Part shown: positions 41,766 to 52,043 of the stretch, in pieces
Numbering within the stretch: position 1 is the first letter of the stretch
Layout: every line of letters begins with the position of its first letter
Source: Phycisphaerae bacterium
GTDB taxonomy: Bacteria; Planctomycetota; Phycisphaerae; UBA1845; CAIVHJ01
Assembly (NCBI GenBank): GCA_022072405.1
Contig: JAJVHX010000019.1
Coordinates: 3,790-67,789 of the forward strand
DNA: 64,000 nt
Direction of reading: 5' to 3'
Notes under the pieces: generated by a model
What the model saw: only the letters and a program-made list of their open reading frames with translations
The model's database searches: none
Told to the model about the DNA's origin: nothing
Program-made: the position numbers and the translations under genes

Positions 41766-44504
41766 TTGGCCGAAAAATTACGCGTTCATCAGTTGGCAAA
41801 AGAGCTGGGTGTGGACAGCAAAGCCATCCTCACCAAATGCGAAGCGGAGGGGTTGGAAGTCAAGAACCACATGACCACGCTCTCTGCTGGCCTGGCGGCT
41901 ACGATACGGGAATGGTTCTCGGAAAGTGCTATTCATAATACCCTGGAAACCGCCGAACCGGTTGATCTGGAGCAGGTCCGGAGGAAGAGCAGTCGCCGGC
42001 GCCGCAAGGAAGATGCCGGAGATACATCGGTGGCCACTGAAATCGCTACCGATTTACAGGACATACCGGATACCCACGACCAACCTGAAACACACGACGA
42101 TCAGTACTTGCCCGATGAGGCTGAATCATTGTTGCCCGAAGAAACGGACGAGATGTACACCACTCCAGAGACCCACGAACCAGCCGTTGCTGTTGCCGAA
42201 GCTCCCACTGATATCACGCTGCCCACTCCGGTGAACGAGCCACCGCCGGCGACGCCGCTGCTCCAACCCCCTGTCGGCGTGGTGGAACTTCCGAAGGCGG
42301 CTCCCGTGGCACCGGTCGGTCCGCAACACGTTCCACGCCCGGTACAGTTAAAGGGTCCACGAGTCATTCGAGTGGAAGCACCCGAACCTGAATCTCAACG
42401 TCCCCGTCGACCTGCACCAGCGGTGGGAGGACCACCGCGTCCCCGGTTGGGCGGTGCGGTGGCTGGAACTGAACCCATGCTCGGTGATGCCTCCACCAAA
42501 AGCGGTGCCGGCAAGAAAAATCGCTCCAAAACATATCAAAGCGAGGATGCTGAAGCCGCGGAGACTCGCCGCCGCGCTGCCGCCCGTAAAGGTCGCGGTG
42601 GAACCGATGTCACTGACAAACTAAAGGAATGGCGTGACCTGGATCTGGCCGAACGACAGGAACGTCTGCGCGGAGCCACTGGTCGACGCATGAAACGGCG
42701 GGCGACGGAAGGCCGTTCCTCCCTCGCCCCCCGGTCCATTACGGAGGCCGAAGTGACCGAGCCGATTATTCTCAAGGATTTCTGCGCCGCTACCGGATTG
42801 GCCCTGACGCAACTCACCCCCAAGCTGGTCAACGATTTCAAAATTCTGCCCAATATCAACATGGTTCTGGATCGGGAGATGGCCCAGTTGCTGGCCAATG
42901 AATTTGGTATTGACCTGCATGTAGTCGCGGCGCGCAATCCTCTGGATGACATGCGTGAGAAATTCCGGAATCGGCCACGACCTAATATTGATCGTCGCGC
43001 TCCGGTGGTGACGTTCCTGGGCCATGTGGACCACGGCAAGACCAGTCTCCTTGATGCCATCCGTCAAACTCACGTGGCTACGGGTGAGGCAGGCGGCATT
43101 ACGCAACACATCGGCTCATATCATGTCCGGCGCGACGGCTTGGCGGTGACTTTTATGGATACCCCAGGCCATCAGGCTTTTACCGCAATGCGCGCCCGTG
43201 GGGCACAGATGACGGATGTCGTCGTGCTGGTGGTGGCGGCGGATGATGGGGTGATGCCTCAAACCGTTGAAGCCATCAACCATGCCAAAGCAGCCAAAGT
43301 TCCGATCGTGGTGGCGATGAATAAAATTGACCTGCCCGGTGTGGACCTGAATAAGATTTATGGCCAGTTGTCCGAGCAGGGATTGACGCCCAGCGAATGG
43401 GGCGGCACGATCGACGTGATCAAAACCTCCGCCACCAAAGGGATCGGAATCAACGAGTTGGTGGAGCATTTATCGACTCTGAGTGATATTCTGGAACTTC
43501 GAGCCGATCCGACCGTCCCAGCTTTTGGGCGGGTGATCGAAGCGCAGATGAGGCCCGGCGTGGGTGTCGTAGCGCGTATTCTGATCCAGGAGGGCACACT
43601 GCTACGCGGCCAGTTTATTGTATGCGGACCCGGATATGGCAAGGTCCGCTCCATTAAGGATGACAAGAACCAGGAATTAAACAGTGCCGGTCCGTCCTTA
43701 CCGGTGGAAATATCCGGACTGGATGAATTGCCCGGCGCAGGCGATGAGCTGTTTGTAGTTGATTCATTGCAGCAGGCGGAAACCGTCGCCGAGCAGGTCA
43801 AGCAGGAGGTCCGCCGGAAATCACTCAGCGCCATCAACAAACCCAAGACGCTGGAAGATCTGTTTGATCAGCGGCAGGCGGGTGAAATTCCGGAACTGAA
43901 TGTGATTTTGAAAGCGGATATGCAGGGCTCGGTTGATGTGTTGCGGAAGGCTTTGGGCGAAATACCCAGCAGCGAGGTCAAACTAAACATCCTGCACAGT
44001 GGTGTGGGCGGGGTGGTCGATGGCGACGTGCTGCTGGCGGAAGCCTCCGGAGCAATCATCATCGGTTTCCAGGTAGTGGCGGATACCAGCGTAAAACGCC
44101 TGGCGGAAGATCGCGGCGTGGATATCCGGTTATACCGGGTGATCTACAACGTGCTGGATGACATTAAAAAGGCTCTGGAGGGTTTGTTGGCGCCGGAGGA
44201 AAAGCTGGAGACCCGAGGACAGGCGGAGGTACGCGACATCTTCCGGATCACCCGGGTGGGTACGGTGGCGGGTTGCTTTGTGCGTGAAGGATTCATCCTG
44301 CGGAACCACCGGGTCCGGATTATTCGTGATCGCGTCATCATCCGCGACGAGTGTACCCTGCATTCATTGAAACGGTTCAAGGATGATGTGCGCGAAGTCA
44401 AAAGCGGGTATGAATGCGGTATCAAGATTGACGGATTTGATGACGTCAAACCGGGTGACATCATCGAATCATACGAGGTGGTGAAGATTGCCCGCACGCT
44501 TTAA
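41766..44504 (+). CDS. infB: Translation initiation factor IF-2
   Basis: About 912 residues. The N-terminal IF2_N motif is LRVHQLAKELGVDSKAILTK. A long Pro/Glu-rich linker follows (about 70-300). The G domain has GHVDHGKTSLLDAIR at residues 419-433, DTPGHQAF and NKIDLPG. Domains II-IV end with the C1/C2 fMet-tRNA binding part (RIIRDRVIIRDECTLHSLKR). No ATG exists at the start. TTG 41766, giving MAEKLRVHQL, fits the family; TTG 41739 or GTG 41745 directly after the nusA stop are alternatives. Confidence 0.95.
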   Translation: MAEKLRVHQLAKELGVDSKAILTKCEAEGLEVKNHMTTLSAGLAATIREWFSESAIHNTLETAEPVDLEQVRRKSSRRRRKEDAGDTSVATEIATDLQDIPDTHDQPETHDDQYLPDEAESLLPEETDEMYTTPETHEPAVAVAEAPTDITLPTPVNEPPPATPLLQPPVGVVELPKAAPVAPVGPQHVPRPVQLKGPRVIRVEAPEPESQRPRRPAPAVGGPPRPRLGGAVAGTEPMLGDASTKSGAGKKNRSKTYQSEDAEAAETRRRAAARKGRGGTDVTDKLKEWRDLDLAERQERLRGATGRRMKRRATEGRSSLAPRSITEAEVTEPIILKDFCAATGLALTQLTPKLVNDFKILPNINMVLDREMAQLLANEFGIDLHVVAARNPLDDMREKFRNRPRPNIDRRAPVVTFLGHVDHGKTSLLDAIRQTHVATGEAGGITQHIGSYHVRRDGLAVTFMDTPGHQAFTAMRARGAQMTDVVVLVVAADDGVMPQTVEAINHAKAAKVPIVVAMNKIDLPGVDLNKIYGQLSEQGLTPSEWGGTIDVIKTSATKGIGINELVEHLSTLSDILELRADPTVPAFGRVIEAQMRPGVGVVARILIQEGTLLRGQFIVCGPGYGKVRSIKDDKNQELNSAGPSLPVEISGLDELPGAGDELFVVDSLQQAETVAEQVKQEVRRKSLSAINKPKTLEDLFDQRQAGEIPELNVILKADMQGSVDVLRKALGEIPSSEVKLNILHSGVGGVVDGDVLLAEASGAIIIGFQVVADTSVKRLAEDRGVDIRLYRVIYNVLDDIKKALEGLLAPEEKLETRGQAEVRDIFRITRVGTVAGCFVREGFILRNHRVRIIRDRVIIRDECTLHSLKRFKDDVREVKSGYECGIKIDGFDDVKPGDIIESYEVVKIARTL

Positions 44505-44534
44505 CGAATGACGGCTGGCGGCAGGAGAACCATC

Positions 44535-46292
44535 ATGATCGAATTCATCGCTGATTGCGGTCATAAGGTCCAGGTAGATGATAAACTGGCTGGCAAGATC
44601 GTGAAGTGTGCTTATTGCGGTCGCGAGGTGGAAACACCTTCACCGGAAAAAAGTGCTGCCGAATTCCTGCTGCAGGAAGTCGATCTGAATGCGCTGGCCC
44701 GCAGTGAAGGTCCGGCCCAGCAGCAGATGACCATCGCCGGCGCCCAGCGCGAAGCAGGCCATGAAAGTTACATCGACTTGCCTGACCAGAAGAGTGTGCT
44801 TCGCTGGTTTCTGATCGCGGGATATCTGGCCATCGGAGCAGTGGTTGTGGTCTTCGCGGGCAAAGCCATTATGGGCTTCGGTTCCAAATCTACGGCGACC
44901 ACCAATACCACGGGTGCAACGCAGGGAACCGCAATCGATGTCAGTAATATTCCGACCCATACGGGAAATGGCGGCAGTACGACTCCCCTACCCACCGGTA
45001 CGACAAATCACCCTACGAATAATGTAGCGACTACGCCACAGAGCCCCGCCCGTCCCTTTACCGGCGGGCGTATCAATCAGGCCTTTGGAACGGATGGGCA
45101 GGGTGTTTTTGTCGAAACTTTTTCCAGCCGGGCCAGCATTTATATCCGTTCCGAGGAAGCTCGTGACCAACGGGAAGTGCTGGGGGTCGATAAGGCGGAA
45201 TTCAAAGGCAATGGCCCCCGGATCGTGATGCTGGCGCCGGGACGATATCGACTGGCGGTGGTGATGTTGGCTGACGATGAGGATCTGACGCGTCTGCCGG
45301 GCTATGACGAAGTGCGTTCGCGGCTGGAGTTTGAGCGGGATGCGCGGGTGCTGCAGCGCTTTTTTGCCCTCGATCGCGCCGCAGCAGTGGAGTTTGTCGA
45401 TCAGGTCGGCGTAGAACCTCGCATCGTTAAATATTACGACATTGATCTGCAGCCCAACCAGTATCTGCAGGTTTCGGCGCTGTTCGTGCCGGGAGGTGAC
45501 TTGCACCAAACCCTCAGTTATCTGCCGACGGTGGAGTTATATCAATTTGACCGGATGCAGGTCCGTTCATTGCTGGAAAGTGCCCAGGTTGCGTCGAGCG
45601 ATCTGGATACGGTTCTGGATCTGCTGGCCCGATGCGGACAGATCGTTTATCCGCTGGCAAACGAACAATATCAATTGCTCCAGATTACTGCCGATTCCGG
45701 TGAATTTTCCAACACTGAATGGCAAATAGCGGAATCGATGCTGACCAGTGGTGATGAACTCGATCACGATCCGCAGCCCAGCGGCCCCACCAAAGGGACC
45801 AATCCGTGGGGCGGCGGTGCGGGTCGGGCCACACCCTCAACGCCCACGGGTGAAGCCCCGCCGACAGATTTAGCCAGCGTAATTGAAAAATTGCGGGCCC
45901 GTATTCGTGCCAATCAGAAATTGACCGGCGCCGATATCAGTCCGTATCTAAGCGGCGGAGAATACTATACGTTGTGGCCAAGCGCGGAAATCCGCATCCG
46001 GACCACACTGGTGGAAATTTGCGACGAAGCCGTCATCAACGAGATCATCGAACCATTAGGGCAGACGATGTTGGATGATCCGGACCTGGATGTCCGGTTG
46101 GCCATCGTGCAGGCCATGGTACGGGCCAAGGCCAAAGGCGGTCTTTCCTACATCGATCGTCGATTAAAAGCCCTGGAGGATCAGGGTCCGGCGGATAGTC
46201 CGGAAGTCAAACAGGAAAAGAAAGAGCTGCAGAAAGCCCGCCGTACGATCAGCTCAGCCAAGGGTAGCGGCGGCGGAAATCCCTGGCAATAA
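44535..46292 (+). CDS. Zinc-ribbon membrane protein with C-terminal helical repeats
   Basis: A 585-residue protein. An N-terminal zinc ribbon (IADCGHKVQVDDKLAGKIVK then CAYCG) precedes one transmembrane helix (near residues 95-115, FLIAGYLAIGAVVVVFAG), a Thr/Asn/Pro-rich linker, a beta-rich middle and a C-terminal region like HEAT repeats (LDVRLAIVQAMVRAKAKGGL). The start is ATG 44535 with AGGAG seven bases upstream. It sits between infB and the DUF503 gene in an otherwise translation-related operon. No function can be named. Confidence 0.78.
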   Translation: MIEFIADCGHKVQVDDKLAGKIVKCAYCGREVETPSPEKSAAEFLLQEVDLNALARSEGPAQQQMTIAGAQREAGHESYIDLPDQKSVLRWFLIAGYLAIGAVVVVFAGKAIMGFGSKSTATTNTTGATQGTAIDVSNIPTHTGNGGSTTPLPTGTTNHPTNNVATTPQSPARPFTGGRINQAFGTDGQGVFVETFSSRASIYIRSEEARDQREVLGVDKAEFKGNGPRIVMLAPGRYRLAVVMLADDEDLTRLPGYDEVRSRLEFERDARVLQRFFALDRAAAVEFVDQVGVEPRIVKYYDIDLQPNQYLQVSALFVPGGDLHQTLSYLPTVELYQFDRMQVRSLLESAQVASSDLDTVLDLLARCGQIVYPLANEQYQLLQITADSGEFSNTEWQIAESMLTSGDELDHDPQPSGPTKGTNPWGGGAGRATPSTPTGEAPPTDLASVIEKLRARIRANQKLTGADISPYLSGGEYYTLWPSAEIRIRTTLVEICDEAVINEIIEPLGQTMLDDPDLDVRLAIVQAMVRAKAKGGLSYIDRRLKALEDQGPADSPEVKQEKKELQKARRTISSAKGSGGGNPWQ

Positions 46293-46297
46293 CGAAG

Positions 46298-46579
46298 ATG
46301 GTTATTGGCGTATTGAGGGTGGAGCTGGCTATTTACGGCGCGTTATCTCTTAAAGATAAACGCCGAGTAGTCAAAAGCCTGAAAGACAGAATCAGTGCCC
46401 GCTTCAATGCCTCGGTAGCGGAAGTGGAGGCATTGGAAGCCCGTCAACGGGCGGTGGTGGCGGTGGCTGTAGTCGCCAATGAAACACCTTTCGTCGAGAG
46501 TTGCCTACAGCAGATTTTGAATCTGGTGCAACAGCATCACGGCAGTGTGCTGGTGAATTCAGATATGGAGTTCTTATAG
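46298..46579 (+). CDS. DUF503 family (YlxP-like) protein
   Basis: A 93-residue protein with VLRVELAIYGALSLKDKRRV and VKSLKDRISARFNASVAEVE, the hallmark of DUF503, and the closing VNSDMEF. YlxP-type proteins sit between infB and rbfA in many bacteria and are linked to ribosome biogenesis. It starts six bases after the preceding stop, and rbfA follows 40 bases on. Confidence 0.93.
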   Translation: MVIGVLRVELAIYGALSLKDKRRVVKSLKDRISARFNASVAEVEALEARQRAVVAVAVVANETPFVESCLQQILNLVQQHHGSVLVNSDMEFL

Positions 46580-46619
46580 TCGTCGTTCTTCGGTGGCCGA
46601 GCGATAATGAAGGAGTGCC

Positions 46620-47027
46620 ATGAAACCCTTTCGACTGGAAAAAGTCAGCAGCGAGCTTCAACAGATCATCAGTACAGCCATCCGTACCAAGCTGCAGGAT
46701 CCGCGCATCGCGCCGCTCACAACTGTCACTCGCGTGGAACTGTCCGGCGATCTGGAACAAGCCCGCATTTATGTCAGCGTCTTCGGGAGTCGTACCGAGC
46801 AGACCCGCACCATGGCAGCGCTGCACCATGCGACCGGCTTCATTCAATCATTGACTGCCCGGCAACTGACGCTGCGGCAGTGTCCACACATCGTCTTTCA
46901 TCTCGATGAATCTCTGAAAAAAGGTCAAGAGGTACTGGAACTGATCGATGTGGCCATGCAGGAATTAAAGCAGGATGAAACCCCGCTGGAACAACCGGAG
47001 TCGTTAACCGACCGGCACCAGGAGTAA
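46620..47027 (+). CDS. rbfA: Ribosome-binding factor A
   Basis: A 135-residue protein with FRLEKVSSELQQIISTAIRT, the segment DPRIAPLTTVTRVELSGDLE, ARIYVSVFGS and LRQCPHIVFHLDESLKKGQE. It is a KH-type factor that matures the 16S rRNA 5' end. AAGGAG lies before the ATG. A short Glu/Gln-rich tail ends the protein, and the next gene begins four bases after its stop. Confidence 0.96.
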   Translation: MKPFRLEKVSSELQQIISTAIRTKLQDPRIAPLTTVTRVELSGDLEQARIYVSVFGSRTEQTRTMAALHHATGFIQSLTARQLTLRQCPHIVFHLDESLKKGQEVLELIDVAMQELKQDETPLEQPESLTDRHQE

Positions 47028-47031
47028 GGGT

Positions 47032-47736
47032 ATGAAGAACAGGTCGAGCAGCGCGGCGGAACTGGCCCGCTGGTTCAGCCAACACAAACGACAGGCGCCG
47101 AAAGAGCCTTGGCCGGTGTTGAACGACCCGCTGGAGCATCTTTGTCTGGCGATCCTTTCGGAAAACGGCCTCCCCCACCGCTGCCTGCAAGCCCTGCAAC
47201 GACTCCATCGCCACGTGGTCGATTTGAATGATCTGCGCGTTTCAACTCCCGCTGAACTGGCCTTATTGCTGCAGCGCGACGTGCGGGACAGCGTGGCCCG
47301 GGCCACCTCGCTGGTGCGTACCCTTAACACCCTTTACGAAAAAGAAAACAAGGTTTCACTCCGCGAACTGAAAACCAAGAATAAAAAAGAACGTCAGGAC
47401 TACCTCACCAGCCTCGGAACACTTAGTCCCTATGCTGTCGCCTGCACGCTTCTGATGGGATTCAATGACCATGTCATACCGCTCGATGAGAGTATGCTAC
47501 AGCTGTTACAGAAACAGAATCTGGTGGAAGCTGATGCCGATCTGGCGACGGTCCAGCAATGGCTCCAGAAGCAGATCAACGCCAAAGATGCCCGATCGTT
47601 TTACGGGGTGCTGAAAGCGCTGTCGAATCAGAAGTCCGTTGCGGGTAAGATGGCGACCCGCCCAGCGAAGATCCAGAAGCCCAAAGTGGCGGCGAAAAAA
47701 CGTTCCAATCGTCCCTCATCGAACCCTACCAAATGA
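47032..47736 (+). CDS. HhH-GPD-like (endonuclease III fold) protein lacking catalytic landmarks
   Basis: A 234-residue protein with the helix-hairpin-helix layout of endonuclease III: LEHLCLAILSENGLPHRCLQ, then LTSLGTLSPYAVACTLLMGF and HVIPLDESMLQLLQ. The usual LPGVGxKTA hairpin reads LGTLSPYAV, so the catalytic Lys is missing; an Asp is kept in PLDESM. No four-cysteine Fe-S loop is present. A basic tail (KIQKPKVAAKKRSNRPSS) follows. It is coupled to rbfA. It may be a non-catalytic nucleic-acid binding protein. Confidence 0.7.
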   Translation: MKNRSSSAAELARWFSQHKRQAPKEPWPVLNDPLEHLCLAILSENGLPHRCLQALQRLHRHVVDLNDLRVSTPAELALLLQRDVRDSVARATSLVRTLNTLYEKENKVSLRELKTKNKKERQDYLTSLGTLSPYAVACTLLMGFNDHVIPLDESMLQLLQKQNLVEADADLATVQQWLQKQINAKDARSFYGVLKALSNQKSVAGKMATRPAKIQKPKVAAKKRSNRPSSNPTK

Positions 47737-47757
47737 GTTAACTGAGCGGGTGCCCTT

Positions 47758-50700
47758 ATGAATCGAAATTTGCCCCCTCGCCGGATGTCTCTCTTCATCA
47801 TCAGTCTGACAATCACTCACCTGGTGGCTTGTCAGCCACGAGCGCAGTCCGCTACCGACCAACCGCTCGAACGAAATCCCGGCTCTGACACGGAACGCGC
47901 TCAACTCACCCTTAACCAATTACCGCCGTTGGCGGCCCTACCGGTGCCGACGAGTCAGCCCGGCGATGATACCAATGACCGTGCTCGCGAACAGATCGCG
48001 CTTGCCTGGGAGCTGTTGCGGGAGGATCGTTATACCGAGGCGGCCCAGAAGCTGGATCGGGCCTTGCGCTACTCACCCAACAGTCTGGAAGCGCATCTGC
48101 TTCAGGGTCGAGTCGGACTGGCGGCGGGTAATCCGACGCGCGCCGAACAACATCTACAAGCCGCTTTGGCGATCGATCCGCAACACCTGCCGACATTAAT
48201 GCTGCTGGGGCGGGCCGACCTGGAACTTAATCAACCGGCTGCAGCACTGAATTATCTGCGCCGGGCCTTTGCTCTGTCACCTGCCCAACCTGCTGCAGGC
48301 GCTCAGGCGTTGATCCGGTACTATCTAGCCCAGGCGCTTGCCCAAGAGGGTTATACGACCGCCTCCGTCGAAATATATTCGCGCTATCTGGAGTTGCTCC
48401 CCAGCTTGGTCAAGGCTCCGGAAGATGATCCCGATCGGCGTTTAGCACAGAATTATCAATTACCTGCACTGCAGGCCATGGCGGAACAGTTGCTGCTATT
48501 GAAGCGCTTTCCCGCCGCCGCACAAGCCCTCGATGCCGCCGTTCAATTGGACCCGGAAAATCTTCCGCTTCGCCAAAAACTGATCGAACTTTATCGCACT
48601 TCGAAAAATTACGAAGCTGCCCGGCAATTGGCCAGGGAATTGGCGCAGCGCTCCGGAACGGGTTGGGAATTATTACACGATATTCATCAGGAAGCAGGTA
48701 CGCTGCCTGCTTATCTGGCCGACCTGCAGGAACTGCAGACGCACTGGCCTCAGAATTATCAATTGGCACTGGCCATCGCAACCCAACACCTGCTTGCGCA
48801 ACAGCCCGTGGAAGCACAGCGTTGTTGGGAGGTTTTTTTACAGAATAACCCCCGCCATCCGCAAGCCGTTGTGCAGTTAACCGAAATCCTGCAGCAGCAA
48901 CAGCGCTGGAGCGAGGCGTTACAAATTCTGGCCCAAGCCCTGCAGCCGCAAGCATCCAATCGGGCACTTCTTGAACCCTGGCTGGAGAGCCTTGCCGCCG
49001 CCAAACAGGAACAGGCCACGCTGGATCAAGCGCTGCCGCTGCTCAAACGTGAACCTGCTGATCCGGCGGTGGCGCTATTGATCGCCTGGCTGGCGTTAAA
49101 GTTGGACAATCTGCCGGTTGTGCAACAGGCGCTGGCGGTTTGTCACGTAATCGAACCGCCTTATTACGATTCGAAAGTGCTCGCCGCCGAACTCGCTATT
49201 CGCCAATATCGTTGGGCTGAGGCGGTTAAAATTCTGCAGGAAGCGACTGCCGGTGAAAGCACCGACGCGTATGCCCTACGCCTGCTGGGAGACGCGCAAC
49301 GCGAACTTAATCAGAAAGACGCCGCCGTAGAGGCCTACAATCAGGCCTTGCGGATTGATCGTCAGGATCTCGTGACCATGCTGCGTCTGGCTGAACTATA
49401 TCAGGCTACCGATAAAATGCTGCAGGCCAAACGGCAGTATCAGATGATTCTGGAACAGGATGCTGATCATGGACCGGCGCTGGAAGCGCTATTCATGTTT
49501 GCAGTGGGCGAACGTGATGCAGCCACCGCCGAACAGTACCTGTCCCGTCTGCAGCAGAATTCTGCCGAGGCGGCGCGGGCCAAGCGGTGCACCGCCCTGA
49601 TGCAATTGGCCCGTGACGGCAATTTTGAAACGTTTTTCAAATCCATGCGGGCGGGGCTGGAAGAATTTCCGGACGACATTGACTTCCGCGTGCAACTGCT
49701 TCGCCAGGCGTTTACCGCCGGGCAGGTGGATATTCTGCGGGAGGAAATTCCGAACCTGCTGGCCCGGCAGCCGGATCATGAAGTCGGACTGCAACTGCAG
49801 GCCTGGTTATTTGAACAGGAACTGAATTTCCAATCGGCGATTGATATTTATGATGGGCTCCAGCAGCGCTTCCCCTACCGCCTTGAATATCAGCATCTGC
49901 TGATCAACACCCTGCTGAACGATTTTCGATTCAACAGCGCTGTGGAGAAAATCGCGGAATTTGCTGCACGACCGGAAATCAGCAGTGATAATCGGCGTCT
50001 GTTTCGTTACGATCTGATGATGGCCCTGGTGCTGAATGATCAGATTCCTGATGCGACCAGCAAACTTCGTGAATGGCTGGCTGAAGAACCCGATCAGACC
50101 ACCTATCGTTCGACGTTGATCACGTTGTTACAGATGCAGGAACTGTATACCGCAGCCATATTGGAAGCCGAGCAGTGGTACCGGCAATCGGTGCTGGATC
50201 AGCGCGGCAGCACACGGTTGCTGCTGATTGATGCCTACTGGGGGGCGAAGTGGTATGCCGATGCGGCGGTGGTGATTTTGAGCTGGCTCGAAATCGATCC
50301 CGAAAATGTCGACGCGACGCGCACGCTGATCGAAAATTTTGAGCTGGCTGACCAATTGCCCTCGGCGATTGACCTCGCGCGCAGCAGTGTTATGGATCGC
50401 GAACATGGAGCGGATTATGAAAATCTGCTGGTCGGTCTCTACTCCCAGGCCGGCGAATACGATGAAGCCATTCGTCTGGTACGTAAGCAGATGGATGATC
50501 TGAATCCTGCACCGCAGGGAATGCTGAACGGGATGGGTGAGCAGTTGGCCCCCTATCGTCATCGACTGTGCTCCCTGTTGATCACCGCTGGCCGATATGA
50601 TCAGGCGGAGCGTGAGCTGATCAGTTGGTTGAATGAAAACCCAGCCAACATCAATATCCGCCGGGCCGTGGTGGAATTATTGTCGCTGACCTATCAGCTG

Positions 50701-51264
50701 GATAATCAGGAAGCCCTGGCCTTGCATCAGTCGGAAGAACTTTATCAACTCAGCCCGGCCAATCCCGGAATCAACAATGATCTGGGTTATCTCTGGGCGA
50801 CACGCGGAATGAATCTCGACCAGGCGGAGAAAATGATTCGCCTCGCCCTGGCCTCTGATCCGCGTAGTGCCGCTTTTCTGGACAGTCTGGGGTGGGTGAA
50901 ATATAAACAAGGCGATTTTGAAGAAGCCTGGAAATGGCTGCAGCGGGCCGCCCATGCCCCGCAGTTCCAGGGCGAACAATACTGGTATAATTGGCTGGCG
51001 GCGCGTGATCCCCGGCGAGGCGATGCGGACCCGATCATACTGGATCATCTGGGTGATACGGCTTGGCGAAAGGGCTTAAAAGAAGAAGCTGTTCAATTCT
51101 GGCAGCGGGCGGTAAAACAGGCGGAGTCGAATGAGGATCCACTGTTGACGCCGGAATTTATTCGTCTGCAGGCCACCACGCCGATCAAAGTTGAGAATGT
51201 TCACAAGGGACTGGAACCCCCTGTCGCGGAGATGGGTTCCGCAGTTACTGCTACGAAAGGTTAA
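47758..51264 (+). CDS. Large TPR-repeat lipoprotein
   Basis: An 1168-residue protein. A lipoprotein signal ends in HLVAC (Cys25), followed by a short disordered stretch, then TPR repeats over almost the whole length (for example RYTEAAQKLDRALRYSPNSL, then KDAAVEAYNQALRIDRQDLV, then GDFEEAWKWLQRAAHAPQF). It is probably a scaffold facing the periplasm or, in planctomycetes, the paryphoplasm. It follows the HhH-GPD-like gene by 21 bases and ends six bases before the YebC gene. Confidence 0.9.
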   Translation: MNRNLPPRRMSLFIISLTITHLVACQPRAQSATDQPLERNPGSDTERAQLTLNQLPPLAALPVPTSQPGDDTNDRAREQIALAWELLREDRYTEAAQKLDRALRYSPNSLEAHLLQGRVGLAAGNPTRAEQHLQAALAIDPQHLPTLMLLGRADLELNQPAAALNYLRRAFALSPAQPAAGAQALIRYYLAQALAQEGYTTASVEIYSRYLELLPSLVKAPEDDPDRRLAQNYQLPALQAMAEQLLLLKRFPAAAQALDAAVQLDPENLPLRQKLIELYRTSKNYEAARQLARELAQRSGTGWELLHDIHQEAGTLPAYLADLQELQTHWPQNYQLALAIATQHLLAQQPVEAQRCWEVFLQNNPRHPQAVVQLTEILQQQQRWSEALQILAQALQPQASNRALLEPWLESLAAAKQEQATLDQALPLLKREPADPAVALLIAWLALKLDNLPVVQQALAVCHVIEPPYYDSKVLAAELAIRQYRWAEAVKILQEATAGESTDAYALRLLGDAQRELNQKDAAVEAYNQALRIDRQDLVTMLRLAELYQATDKMLQAKRQYQMILEQDADHGPALEALFMFAVGERDAATAEQYLSRLQQNSAEAARAKRCTALMQLARDGNFETFFKSMRAGLEEFPDDIDFRVQLLRQAFTAGQVDILREEIPNLLARQPDHEVGLQLQAWLFEQELNFQSAIDIYDGLQQRFPYRLEYQHLLINTLLNDFRFNSAVEKIAEFAARPEISSDNRRLFRYDLMMALVLNDQIPDATSKLREWLAEEPDQTTYRSTLITLLQMQELYTAAILEAEQWYRQSVLDQRGSTRLLLIDAYWGAKWYADAAVVILSWLEIDPENVDATRTLIENFELADQLPSAIDLARSSVMDREHGADYENLLVGLYSQAGEYDEAIRLVRKQMDDLNPAPQGMLNGMGEQLAPYRHRLCSLLITAGRYDQAERELISWLNENPANINIRRAVVELLSLTYQLDNQEALALHQSEELYQLSPANPGINNDLGYLWATRGMNLDQAEKMIRLALASDPRSAAFLDSLGWVKYKQGDFEEAWKWLQRAAHAPQFQGEQYWYNWLAARDPRRGDADPIILDHLGDTAWRKGLKEEAVQFWQRAVKQAESNEDPLLTPEFIRLQATTPIKVENVHKGLEPPVAEMGSAVTATKG

Positions 51265-51270
51265 GTCGTT

Positions 51271-52023
51271 ATGGCTGGTCATTCACATTTTGCCAACATT
51301 CAACATAAAAAAGCCAAGCTGGATGCCAAGCGCGGTAAAGTCTGGACCAAGGTGGCGCGCATGATTATCCAGGCGGCGCGGGCCGGCGGCGGCGATGTAG
51401 ACGGAAATGCCTCGTTGCGTCTGGCGGTCGAAAAAGCCAAAGATGCCAACATGCCCCGCGATACCATTGAACGGGCCATCAAGAAAGGCACCGGCGAACT
51501 GGAAGGTGAGTCGCTCGAGGAGATGATCTACGAAGGTTACGGCCCGAACGGCGTCGCTATCATGTGCAAAATCCTGACCGACAACCGCAACCGCACCGCC
51601 CCGGAAGTGAAAAAAATATTCGAACGCGCCGGCGGCTCGCTGGCCGGTCCCAACAGCGTCGCCTGGATGTTCAACCAGAAAGGGCTGTTTATTATCCCCG
51701 CCGTCAATACCACTGAAGAAAACCTGATGAATATCGCTCTGGAGGCCGGTGCGGATGATGTACAGAATATGGGCAACTCATTCGAGGTGACCTGCGCTCC
51801 GGATGCCCTGCAGAATCTGAAAAACAGCCTGCAGGCTGCGGGTATTAAATTTGAATCCGCCGATTTGTCCATGGTGCCGCAGAATTATGTGGTGCTGAAT
51901 GATGCCGATACCGCCCAGAAAGTGATCAGACTGGTCGAAGCGTTGGATGATCACGACGACGTGCAGAATGTCTCCGCCAATTTCGATATCCCCGACGATA
52001 TCATGGCCAAAATAAACGTCTGA
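51271..52023 (+). CDS. YebC/PmpR family (TACO1-like) DNA-binding regulator
   Basis: A 250-residue protein starting MAGHSHFANIQHKKAKLDAK, with KARMIIQAAR-type VARMIIQAARAGGGDVDGN and LRLAVEKAKDANMPRDTIER as in the YebC family, and the middle-domain YEGYGPNGVAIMCKILTDNR. Members act as transcription regulators or ribosome-associated factors easing polyproline stalls. It is the last gene of the nusA operon; a hairpin follows its stop. Confidence 0.95.
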   Translation: MAGHSHFANIQHKKAKLDAKRGKVWTKVARMIIQAARAGGGDVDGNASLRLAVEKAKDANMPRDTIERAIKKGTGELEGESLEEMIYEGYGPNGVAIMCKILTDNRNRTAPEVKKIFERAGGSLAGPNSVAWMFNQKGLFIIPAVNTTEENLMNIALEAGADDVQNMGNSFEVTCAPDALQNLKNSLQAAGIKFESADLSMVPQNYVVLNDADTAQKVIRLVEALDDHDDVQNVSANFDIPDDIMAKINV

Positions 52024-52025
52024 AC

Positions 52026-52042
52026 GAGGTGCTATTCACCTC
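52026..52042. terminator. Weak hairpin between convergent genes
   Basis: GAGGTG/CACCTC with loop CTATT lies between the stops of the YebC gene (plus) and the lipoprotein gene (minus). There is no T tract, so termination strength is doubtful. Confidence 0.3.
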
Positions 52043-52043
52043 A

